NCBI GenBank assembly: GCA_024643545.1
Contig: JAHEMR010000004.1
Coordinates: 186,001 to 250,000, forward strand
Reading direction: 5' to 3'
Length of the DNA: 64,000 nucleotides
From: Crocinitomicaceae bacterium
GTDB lineage: Bacteria; Bacteroidota; Bacteroidia; Flavobacteriales_D; Crocinitomicaceae
Shown: positions 28,128 to 35,692 of the stretch, piece by piece
Layout: each line of letters begins with the position of its first letter
Position numbering within the stretch: position 1 is the stretch's first letter
Notes under the pieces: generated by a model
What the model saw: only the letters and a program-made list of their open reading frames with translations
Database searches by the model: none
Told to the model about the DNA's origin: nothing
Made by a program: the position numbers and the translations under genes

Positions 28128-30323
28128 ATGAAATTTTACTTATTAATGATGATCCTTTTCGGGATTTCATCCATTTCAACAGCACAAATAAAGGGTGTTG
28201 TATTGCGGCAAGACTCTACAAAAAATACACCCATTGAAAATGCCAAAATTCGTCTTTCTCATTCGAATCAAGGGGTGTTTTCCAATAAGGAAGGTCAATT
28301 TGAAATCGTACTTCCTAAACAACTTCCAGATACGCTCATCATTAGTGCGATGGGCTACCTGTCGGACTCAATAATCGTGACAAAAAATGATCGCTTCATA
28401 GCCCTTACCATCTTATTGTTTCCTATTTCAACTAAAACAGAGATTGTATATCAAATGAGGAAAAATTCCCATCAAATATCCAAAATGAAAACACTCCACG
28501 TGGAAGAAATTGGTTCAGGTGAATTAAGGAAAGCTGCTTGTTGCAACTTATCAGAGTCTTTTGAAACGAATGCATCTGTAGATGTGAATATTACGGATGC
28601 CGTTTCTGGTGCGAAGAAAATACAAATGATGGGACTTGATGGTGTGTATACGCAAATCCAGATGGAAAATATTCCTTATTTGCGAGGACTCGAAAGCTCC
28701 TTTGGGCTTCAATCCATACCGGGAACGTGGATTGAATCCATTCAAATCACTAAAGGCACGGGAAACGTGGTGAATGGATACGAATCCATGGCAGGATTGG
28801 TGAATTTAGAAATAAAGAAACCGAATGAGATGGAGAAATTCTACTTCAATGCTTACCAAAATCGTTTTGGTCGATCTGAAATCAATGTCAATGGTGGTAG
28901 AAAAATCAATCAAAAATGGAGTACAGGAATTTTAGGACATGCTTCCTCTATGTTTGGAAACATCGATCACAATATGGATGGATTCCGTGATATTCCAATG
29001 GGAGATAATCTCGCTATCATGAATCGCTGGGCTTTTCAAGGAAAGAAAATGGAAGCACAATTTGGTGTGAATGCTTATCAAGACAGAAAATTAGGTGGGC
29101 AAAACACGTATTTCCGAGATAGTCCAGTTGGATATGGTGTGAGTATGAACGCGCGTCACGTAGACCTATACGCAAAAACAGGATTCTTCAGCAAAAAGCC
29201 ACTTAGGTCCTTCGGTGTTGTGTACAACCTAAAATTCCAAGAAATGAGCGGTATATTCGGAAATCGTGCATTCGAAGGAAAAGAAAAACGAGCCTATGTG
29301 AATGCGATTTACGATGACATTCTTGGAACAAGCGACCATAAGATCAAGTTGGGGGCAAGTTTTGTCGGATTGATGATTGAACAAAAAGCCGATCAACTAC
29401 AACAGGTTCGAACGGAAATAGTTCCTGGGATTTTTGGGGAATATAGTTACACGGGCTCTCGTTTAAGCGCAGTTTTGGGAGCGCGCTATGACCAACACCT
29501 CACTTATGGCGGGCAATTCTCGCCAAGGATTCATGCGAAATATGCACTTACACAACGAACTGATTTACGCGTAACAGCCGGAAAAGGATGGCGCGTTCCG
29601 AATTTCATGATCGATAATGTTTCCTTGTTAGCAAATTCGAAAACTTGGATGTCACCAACTGAAATCAAACCGGAAATTTCATGGAATGCAGGCGCATCCT
29701 TGGTGAAAGATTTTACACTTTTCGAAAAAACTGGAAACCTAAGCCTAGACTTCTATCATACTCTTTTCCAAAATCAATTGATTGTCGACCGAGATGCCGC
29801 ATTGGATGCAATTGTCTTTCAAAACCTAACAAACTCATCCTACTCTAATAGTTTTCAAGTGGAATGGTCTTATGCACCAATGAAGAATTTCGACCTTCGT
29901 TTAGCTTACAAACATTTAGATGTGAAGGCATTATATGATGGCGTGATGCGTCAACAAGTCATGATTCCAAAGAACAGAGGATTCATTAATGTAGCTTACC
30001 GAACGCGAAATAAACGCTGGGAATTTGATGCTACTTGTACGGTTTACGGATCATCGCGTCTACCTGTTATTCTTCAATCGTCGGGTATTGTACAGCATGA
30101 TGAGCAAAGTCCAATTTATCCGATGGTGAACGCACAAATCACACATGTTTACAAAAAATGGAATTTTTACGTTGGTGGTGAAAATTTAGCGAACTTTAAA
30201 CAAGCGAATCCGATTATTGATGCGCTGAATCCTTTTGGTTCTCAATTCGATGCAAACCGAGTTTGGGGTCCGATTATGGGATGGAATGTGTATGCGGGTG
30301 TTCGTTATGCGATTAAGGGGTAA
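28128..30323 (+). CDS. TonB-dependent receptor with carboxypeptidase-like regulatory domain
   Basis: IKGVVLRQDSTKNTPIENAKIRLSHSNQGVFSNKEGQFEI; plug KAACCNLSESFETNASVDVNITDAVSGAKKIQMMGLDGVYTQI; barrel. Confidence 0.93.
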   Translation: MKFYLLMMILFGISSISTAQIKGVVLRQDSTKNTPIENAKIRLSHSNQGVFSNKEGQFEIVLPKQLPDTLIISAMGYLSDSIIVTKNDRFIALTILLFPISTKTEIVYQMRKNSHQISKMKTLHVEEIGSGELRKAACCNLSESFETNASVDVNITDAVSGAKKIQMMGLDGVYTQIQMENIPYLRGLESSFGLQSIPGTWIESIQITKGTGNVVNGYESMAGLVNLEIKKPNEMEKFYFNAYQNRFGRSEINVNGGRKINQKWSTGILGHASSMFGNIDHNMDGFRDIPMGDNLAIMNRWAFQGKKMEAQFGVNAYQDRKLGGQNTYFRDSPVGYGVSMNARHVDLYAKTGFFSKKPLRSFGVVYNLKFQEMSGIFGNRAFEGKEKRAYVNAIYDDILGTSDHKIKLGASFVGLMIEQKADQLQQVRTEIVPGIFGEYSYTGSRLSAVLGARYDQHLTYGGQFSPRIHAKYALTQRTDLRVTAGKGWRVPNFMIDNVSLLANSKTWMSPTEIKPEISWNAGASLVKDFTLFEKTGNLSLDFYHTLFQNQLIVDRDAALDAIVFQNLTNSSYSNSFQVEWSYAPMKNFDLRLAYKHLDVKALYDGVMRQQVMIPKNRGFINVAYRTRNKRWEFDATCTVYGSSRLPVILQSSGIVQHDEQSPIYPMVNAQITHVYKKWNFYVGGENLANFKQANPIIDALNPFGSQFDANRVWGPIMGWNVYAGVRYAIKG

Positions 30324-30376
30324 TGTGCTAGTGTACTAGTTTGTTAATGGATCAATATGCAAATGTGCTAGTCTAA
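30321..30376 (+). repeat. 8-bp-phased array, degenerate, about 7 units
   Basis: TAATGTGC TAGTGTAC TAGTTTGT TAATGGAT CAATATGC AAATGTGC TAGTCTAA; first TAA is the stop codon of the TonB receptor. Confidence 0.85.
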
Positions 30377-30402
30377 ATGAATATTTTTTAAATTTATGTA
30401 TT

Positions 30403-30732
30403 ATGAAAACAATAACCTTAAGTCTATTTTTCGTGCTTATGAGCACCGTGAGTTTTGGACAAAAAACGATAACAAGTCAAATTCAAACAAGTGCACAATG
30501 TGGCGATTGTAAGGAGCGTATTGAAGGGAAGTTGAATTATACGAAAGGAATAAAATTCGCAGAACTCGATGACCAAACGAAAATTGTGAGCGTAAAATTT
30601 GACCCGAAAAAAATCGATCTATTTACAATTAAACAAACCATCGCGAAAATTGGGTATGATGCAGATGAAGTGAAAGCAGCGAAAGAAGACGTGGAGAAAT
30701 TACCGAAGTGTTGCCAGCCGAATGGACATTGA
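30403..30732 (+). CDS. Secreted heavy-metal-associated (HMA/MerP-like) domain protein
   Basis: Signal peptide; QTSAQCGDCKERIEGKLNYTKGI CxxC motif; C-terminal PKCCQPNGH. Confidence 0.88.
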   Translation: MKTITLSLFFVLMSTVSFGQKTITSQIQTSAQCGDCKERIEGKLNYTKGIKFAELDDQTKIVSVKFDPKKIDLFTIKQTIAKIGYDADEVKAAKEDVEKLPKCCQPNGH

Positions 30733-30764
30733 TAATGTGCTAATGATTTAGTAAACTAATTGTA
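30733..30764 (+). repeat. 8-bp-phased array, forward polarity, about 4 units
   Basis: TAATGTGC TAATGATT TAGTAAAC TAATTGTA directly after the TGA stop of the HMA gene. Confidence 0.8.
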
Positions 30765-30849
30765 CAACGTGTTCATGTTCATGTTCATGTTTTTTCAATA
30801 TTCCAATTTCTTTTCTCTATTGAAATCACTTTGACCTTAACGTGCACTA

Positions 30850-30905
30850 CAACATTGGCAAATTAGCACTTTAGGTGATTGGTACATGAGCACATTACTA
30901 CATTA
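30850..30905 (-). repeat. 8-bp-phased array, reverse polarity, 7 units, upstream of purF
   Basis: CAACATTG GCAAATTA GCACTTTA GGTGATTG GTACATGA GCACATTA CTACATTA. Confidence 0.85.
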
Positions 30906-30937
30906 TACCTATCTTTGTGGCAAATATCTAAAAGACC

Positions 30938-32839
30938 ATGAGTGATCCGATAAAACATGAGTGTGGAATAGCTCTTTTAAGGCTGAAAAAACCTTTGGAA
31001 TATTACCTAGAAAAGTACGGTACAGCACTGTATGGCATCAACAAGATGCACCTCCTCATGGAAAAACAACATAATCGTGGTCAAGATGGAGCTGGAATTG
31101 CGAACATTAAATTCGATATGGAACCAGGGAATCGTTATATATCGAGAACGCGTTCCATCAAAAAGAATCCAACCCAAGATATTTTTGATCAAATAAATGC
31201 GAAGTTTCAACAAATTCAACAAGAGAATCCTGCCAATTTAAAAGATGTAGATTACTTGAAGAAAAACGTTGGATTTACGGGTGAATTGTTCCTTGGTCAC
31301 TTGAGATATGGAACTTTCGGAAGAAATTCAATTGAAAGTTGTCATCCATTTTTGCGTCAAAATAACTGGATTACACGAAACCTCGTAGTCGCTGGAAACT
31401 TTAATTTGACCAACGTCGATGAGTTGTTTCAAACACTGATTAATCTTGGACAACATCCAAAAGAAAAAAGTGATACGGTAACAGTTCTAGAGAAAATTGG
31501 TCATTTCCTTGATGTAGAAAATGATGACTTATATGCTCATTATAAATCACTTGGCTATTCTAAAGATCAAATTTACGCGCGTATTGCCAAAGAGGTGAAT
31601 TTGGTTAAAATCTTAAAAAAAGCATCTGAAGTTTGGGATGGCGGATATGCTATGGCAGGCTTACTAGGACATGGTGATGCTTTTGTATTAAGAGATCCAA
31701 ACGGAATTCGTCCAGCATTTTGGTACGAGGATGATGAAATTTGTGTTGTTGCTTCGGAACGACCTGTAATTCAAACAGCCTTCAACTTAACCAGTGATCA
31801 AATTCATGAACTTCAACCCGGTCATGCACTGATTGTGCGTAAAAGCGGAGAAGTGAAAGAAGAGATGATTAATGCACCACGTGAAATTAAAAAATGCTCG
31901 TTTGAACGCATTTATTTCTCTCGCGGATCCGATACCGATATCTACAAAGAACGCAAGGCATTAGGACGATTAATCGTTGATCAAGTGCTAAAAACTGTCG
32001 ATTACGATTTTGATAATAGTGTGTTTTCTTTTATTCCTAATACCGCAGAAGTTTCCTTTTATGGATTGATCAAAGGATTGGAAGAAAATTTGAATCAACA
32101 AAAAATTCAGCAAATACAAGCGCTTGACTCTACAGCTGATTCTGAAAAAATAGAAGAGATTATCAATAGAAGAGCGCGTATTGAAAAAATCGCCATTAAA
32201 GATGCCAAGTTACGTACTTTCATCACTCAAGATGACTCACGAGACGATCTTGTTGCGCATGTATATGACATCACATACGGCAGTGTACGTCCAGGAACGG
32301 ATAACCTCATCGTAATTGACGATAGCATCGTACGTGGGACAACCTTAAAGCAAAGTATTTTACGCATTTTAGATCGTTTATCTCCGAAAAAAATCGTTGT
32401 TGTATCTTCTGCACCTCAAATCCGATACCCAGATTGTTATGGAATTGATATGGCGAAAATGGGCGATTTTATTGCGTTCGAAGCAGCCATTCAATTATTG
32501 CGTGACCGCAAAATGGACCGTGTGATCAAAGAAGTATACGAAAAATGCCTTGAGCAAGTAAACCTTCCGAAAGAACAAGTTCGAAATTTCGTAAAAGAAA
32601 TCTATGCACCTTTTAGCAACGAAGAGATTTCTGCAAAAATTGCTGAATTGTTGACACCTCCTACGATTCAGGCAAAAGTGGAAATCGTTTTTCAAACCGT
32701 AGAAAACCTTCACATTGCTTGTCCAGATCACCTTGGAGATTGGTACTTCACTGGAGATTATCCAACACCTGGCGGAAATAAAGTGGTAAACAAAGCTTTC
32801 ATCAATTGGATGGAAAAGAGGAATGAGCGAGCTTATTAG
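30938..32839 (+). CDS. purF: Amidophosphoribosyltransferase-like, class II glutamine amidotransferase (long Bacteroidota type)
   Basis: HECGIALLRLKKP, KQHNRGQDGAGIANI, LGHLRYGTFGRNSIESCHPFL, PRTase motif LIVIDDSIVRGTTLKQSI. Confidence 0.88.
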   Translation: MSDPIKHECGIALLRLKKPLEYYLEKYGTALYGINKMHLLMEKQHNRGQDGAGIANIKFDMEPGNRYISRTRSIKKNPTQDIFDQINAKFQQIQQENPANLKDVDYLKKNVGFTGELFLGHLRYGTFGRNSIESCHPFLRQNNWITRNLVVAGNFNLTNVDELFQTLINLGQHPKEKSDTVTVLEKIGHFLDVENDDLYAHYKSLGYSKDQIYARIAKEVNLVKILKKASEVWDGGYAMAGLLGHGDAFVLRDPNGIRPAFWYEDDEICVVASERPVIQTAFNLTSDQIHELQPGHALIVRKSGEVKEEMINAPREIKKCSFERIYFSRGSDTDIYKERKALGRLIVDQVLKTVDYDFDNSVFSFIPNTAEVSFYGLIKGLEENLNQQKIQQIQALDSTADSEKIEEIINRRARIEKIAIKDAKLRTFITQDDSRDDLVAHVYDITYGSVRPGTDNLIVIDDSIVRGTTLKQSILRILDRLSPKKIVVVSSAPQIRYPDCYGIDMAKMGDFIAFEAAIQLLRDRKMDRVIKEVYEKCLEQVNLPKEQVRNFVKEIYAPFSNEEISAKIAELLTPPTIQAKVEIVFQTVENLHIACPDHLGDWYFTGDYPTPGGNKVVNKAFINWMEKRNERAY

Positions 32840-33028
32840 TTTGCTAATGTGCTAGTTATCTATTGTGCTAATGTGCTAGTTATCTAATGTGCTAATGTGC
32901 TAGTTATCTAATGTGCTAGTTTGCTAATGTTCTAATGTGCTAGTGTGCTAGTTATCTAATCGGCTAGTTTGCTAGTTATCTAATGTGCTAGTTTGCTAAT
33001 GTGCTAATGTGCTAGTTTGCTAATGGTT
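32837..33028 (+). repeat. 8-bp-phased array, forward polarity, 24 consecutive units
   Basis: TAGTTTGC TAATGTGC TAGTTATC TATTGTGC TAATGTGC TAGTTATC TAATGTGC TAATGTGC TAGTTATC TAATGTGC TAGTTTGC TAATGTTC TAATGTGC TAGTGTGC TAGTTATC TAATCGGC TAGTTTGC TAGTTATC TAATGTGC TAGTTTGC TAATGTGC TAATGTGC TAGTTTGC TAATGGTT; first TAG is the purF stop codon. Confidence 0.97.
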
Positions 33029-33113
33029 CAATGATCTTTTGCGCCAAGGTGGGGATTTTAATGTTTCTTTGACGCGAGCAGAATAAATTTCAACTTCTTG
33101 CGTTCATTGTTTC

Positions 33114-33468
33114 ATGACTGATTCCAAGAACCCATTATTAAACAAATCATTTGACTTTGCGCTGTTAATTGTGTCGTTTTGTCAAGAGTTACAATCCCAA
33201 AGGAGTTTCAATTGCACATCAACTGTTAAAATCCGGAACGTCCGTTGGTGCAAATATTCGTGAAGCTCAGCACGCAGAATCTAGAGCGGATTTCATTCAT
33301 AAACTGAAAATTGCCTCCAAAGAATGCGAAGAAACGACCTATTGGCTTGAAATCTGTCAAGCAAGTTATTCCATGAATTGTGATGTACTCATTAACGAAT
33401 CGCAACAAATCGGCAAACTACTCAGTCGCATCATCTCAACAGCCAAACGGAATAAATCCCTAAACTAA
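33114..33468 (+). pseudogene. Frameshifted four-helix-bundle protein (S23/23S rRNA intervening-sequence-protein family)
   Basis: Frame from 33114 reads MTDSKNPLLNKSFDFALLIVSFCQELQSQ; another frame continues SIAHQLLKSGTSVGANIREAQHAESRADFIHKLKIASKECEETTYWLEIC. The family core is split across frames near 33198-33212. Confidence 0.85.
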
Positions 33469-33482
33469 CCAGACTCCAACTA

Positions 33483-33581
33483 GACCATTAGCAAATTAGC
33501 ACTCCGGCACGGCGGAAAGTCATTAGCACATTACACCATTAGCAAATTGGACGATTTGCACATTAGGTCATTAATACATTA
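33483..33581 (-). repeat. 8-bp-phased array, reverse polarity, two blocks, upstream of kdtA
   Basis: GACCATTA GCAAATTA GCAC then (phase break) AGTCATTA GCACATTA CACCATTA GCAAATTG GACGATTT GCACATTA GGTCATTA ATACATTA. Confidence 0.9.
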
Positions 33582-33607
33582 TCCCTATTTTTACAAAAAA
33601 AATAAAT

Positions 33608-34807
33608 TTGTCACTGATCTACTCCTTTTTTATTCAATGCTATGGCGTTTTGATTCATGTAGTTTCATGGTTCAATCCAAAGGCGAAGTCTTGGGTGGTG
33701 GGACGACAACAATGGGATGAAAAATTACGGACACAAATCCCGAAGAATCGAAAGGTGATATGGTTTCATTGTGCGTCGCTTGGGGAGTTCGACCAAGGAT
33801 TGCCATTGATGAAGTCCCTGAAGGAAGTGGATCCAAATTTATTTTTATTGGTGAGTTTCTTCTCTCCTTCTGGAATGGAACATTACCAAAAACGCGAGGC
33901 GATCGTTGATGCAGCTTGCTACCTCCCTTTGGATACACTTCAAAACGCTCGAACTTTTGTCCAAATCGTACAACCCGAAAAAGCCATATTTGTAAAGTAT
34001 GAATTCTGGCCGAATTTCCTACGAGCTTTAGATGAAATGACTATTGAAACGGTTGCTGTATCAGCTATTTTTCGTCCGACACAACTTTATTTTCGTTGGT
34101 ACGGTGCCTTTTTTAGAAGAGCATTGAAACGGATCCATCATTTTGATGTGCAAAACGAAGAAAGTGCTGAACTTTTGAAATCTATTGGCATTCAACAAAG
34201 CACTGTTTCCGGTGACATGCGTTACAAGCGAGTGGTTCAAGCAAAGGAAATGGCCATGGAGCATTCGAATGAACTTTTGGCGACCTTTACTACTGGAACG
34301 ACTACACTCATCATTGGAAGTTCATGGCAAAAAGAAGAAGGTATTGTTCGTGAGGCTCTCTCGGAGCTTGGAGCAACTAAACTGATCATAGCGCCACACG
34401 ATGTAAGTGAGCAACATATTTCATCCATTCAGACACAATTCCCAAATGCTTTGCGCTACACCCAGTTAACTTTTCCAAATGACGAAAGGAAACTATTCGA
34501 TTCACAAATTCTCATCATCGATTGCATTGGTCAATTAAGTTTGGCTTACCGCTACGCAACAATTGCTTTCATTGGTGGTGGCTTTACGGGAAATCTTCAT
34601 AATATTCTTGAACCTGCCGTTTACGGACTTCCGCTCCTGTTTGGTCCGAAACATCGAAAATTCCCAGAAGCAAAATTATTTCTTCAAAAAGGCTTTGCCT
34701 TAGAAGTAACAAATCCAAAAGATTTCTCTCAAGCCTTTAATGCATTACTTTCGAAGGTTACATCGCTTCGTCCGGAAATGGAAAAGTTTGTGCAAGCACA
34801 AGCGTGA
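33608..34807 (+). CDS. kdtA: 3-deoxy-D-manno-octulosonic acid (Kdo) transferase
   Basis: IWFHCASLGEFDQGLPLMKSL; FVKYEFWPNFL; GDMRYKRV; FIGGGFTGNLHNILEPAVYGLPLLFGPKH; TTG start. Confidence 0.94.
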   Translation: MSLIYSFFIQCYGVLIHVVSWFNPKAKSWVVGRQQWDEKLRTQIPKNRKVIWFHCASLGEFDQGLPLMKSLKEVDPNLFLLVSFFSPSGMEHYQKREAIVDAACYLPLDTLQNARTFVQIVQPEKAIFVKYEFWPNFLRALDEMTIETVAVSAIFRPTQLYFRWYGAFFRRALKRIHHFDVQNEESAELLKSIGIQQSTVSGDMRYKRVVQAKEMAMEHSNELLATFTTGTTTLIIGSSWQKEEGIVREALSELGATKLIIAPHDVSEQHISSIQTQFPNALRYTQLTFPNDERKLFDSQILIIDCIGQLSLAYRYATIAFIGGGFTGNLHNILEPAVYGLPLLFGPKHRKFPEAKLFLQKGFALEVTNPKDFSQAFNALLSKVTSLRPEMEKFVQAQA

Positions 34808-34815
34808 TTGGTTAC

Positions 34816-34863
34816 TAAAGTGCTAATGGACTAATGTGCTAATGTGCTCGTTTTCTCGTTTAC
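34816..34863 (+). repeat. 8-bp-phased array, forward polarity, about 6 units, after kdtA
   Basis: TAAAGTGC TAATGGAC TAATGTGC TAATGTGC TCGTTTTC TCGTTTAC. Confidence 0.85.
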
Positions 34864-34887
34864 AAGTTATTATATCCTTTGACGAAA

Positions 34888-34927
34888 GGTCAATAGCAAA
34901 CTTGCACATTGATTAATGAGCAAGTTA
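34888..34927 (-). repeat. 8-bp-phased array, minus-strand sense, about 5 units, starting at the stop codon of the minus-strand gene
   Basis: Reverse complement reads TAACTTGC TCATTAAT CAATGTGC AAGTTTGC TATTGACC; first TAA is the stop codon at 34927-34925. Confidence 0.7.
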
Positions 34928-35686
34928 ATTATAATAATAATCCTTCGGCTTCTTCGAGTAAAAAGGGATGTACCAACCAACGCGTATTCCTGTCTGAAGA
35001 TCGAGGCGCATGGCAGTGGACACGGGAATGTCCGGTTGGTCGTAGTTGATGGTTCGACGATTATACGTCAGACCTTGTTGGCAGTAAATTCCTGCATAAA
35101 AATTGAGCGGTCCACCATTATTAAGGAAAGAATAACCTATGAATTGGTGAAAATTAATGCCGGTAGTCATTCGGTCATAACCACGTTTATAGGTTAATTC
35201 GATTTGTGGAACCACTTGATCGTTGGTTTCAATGCGTAAATGATGCAACAAGTATCCTGCTCCTGCGTGAACAAGGATTCCTGAATTGGCATTTTTCTTA
35301 CCCGTTGGAAATAAACGTCCAATGCTGAAGTTTGCGTTGAAGCCACGTGGATAAACAAGAACTGTTGCCTTCGTGCCATTAACATCTGTAATATTTCCCT
35401 TGTCATCTAATAGGTGATCGAAGATTCCACTCATTTTCACTTGATTTCCAAAAATAAAATTGGCATCTACACCAAAATACCATTGGCTTTGTAATTTATA
35501 TCCGGCGGAAAATCCCAGGTTATTCAAGTATCCGTAGCGTGCCAATAAATCTCCTCCAGGTAGGTTTCCTCCCCAATGTATTCCAACTAAAGGAGTACTG
35601 ATGGATTCATTTTTTACTTCACCTTGCGCGTTTGCGAAAAAACGAAGCGAAAACATAAGCAAAAAAAGAAATGATCGAAGTTCCAT
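34925..35686 (-). CDS. Outer-membrane beta-barrel protein, hypothetical
   Basis: Signal peptide, barrel-like pattern, GIHWGGNLPGGDLLARYGYL. Confidence 0.65.
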   Translation of the reverse strand: MELRSFLFLLMFSLRFFANAQGEVKNESISTPLVGIHWGGNLPGGDLLARYGYLNNLGFSAGYKLQSQWYFGVDANFIFGNQVKMSGIFDHLLDDKGNITDVNGTKATVLVYPRGFNANFSIGRLFPTGKKNANSGILVHAGAGYLLHHLRIETNDQVVPQIELTYKRGYDRMTTGINFHQFIGYSFLNNGGPLNFYAGIYCQQGLTYNRRTINYDQPDIPVSTAMRLDLQTGIRVGWYIPFYSKKPKDYYYN

Positions 35687-35692
35687 GAGTGT

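Noticed and set aside
30771-30789. GTTCAT x3 tandem repeat
   Set aside because: Very short simple repeat; could be chance, and its relation to the 8-bp arrays is unclear.
32837-33581. CRISPR array
   Set aside because: Units are contiguous 8-mers with no long direct repeats, no unique 30-40 bp spacers and no cas genes.
32837-33608. Insertion sequence or transposon around the four-helix-bundle gene
   Set aside because: No transposase, no defined terminal inverted repeats with target-site duplication; inverted arms are degenerate arrays shared with other loci.
34916-35197. 93-aa plus-strand ORF
   Set aside because: Antisense to the barrel-protein gene; no recognisable features.
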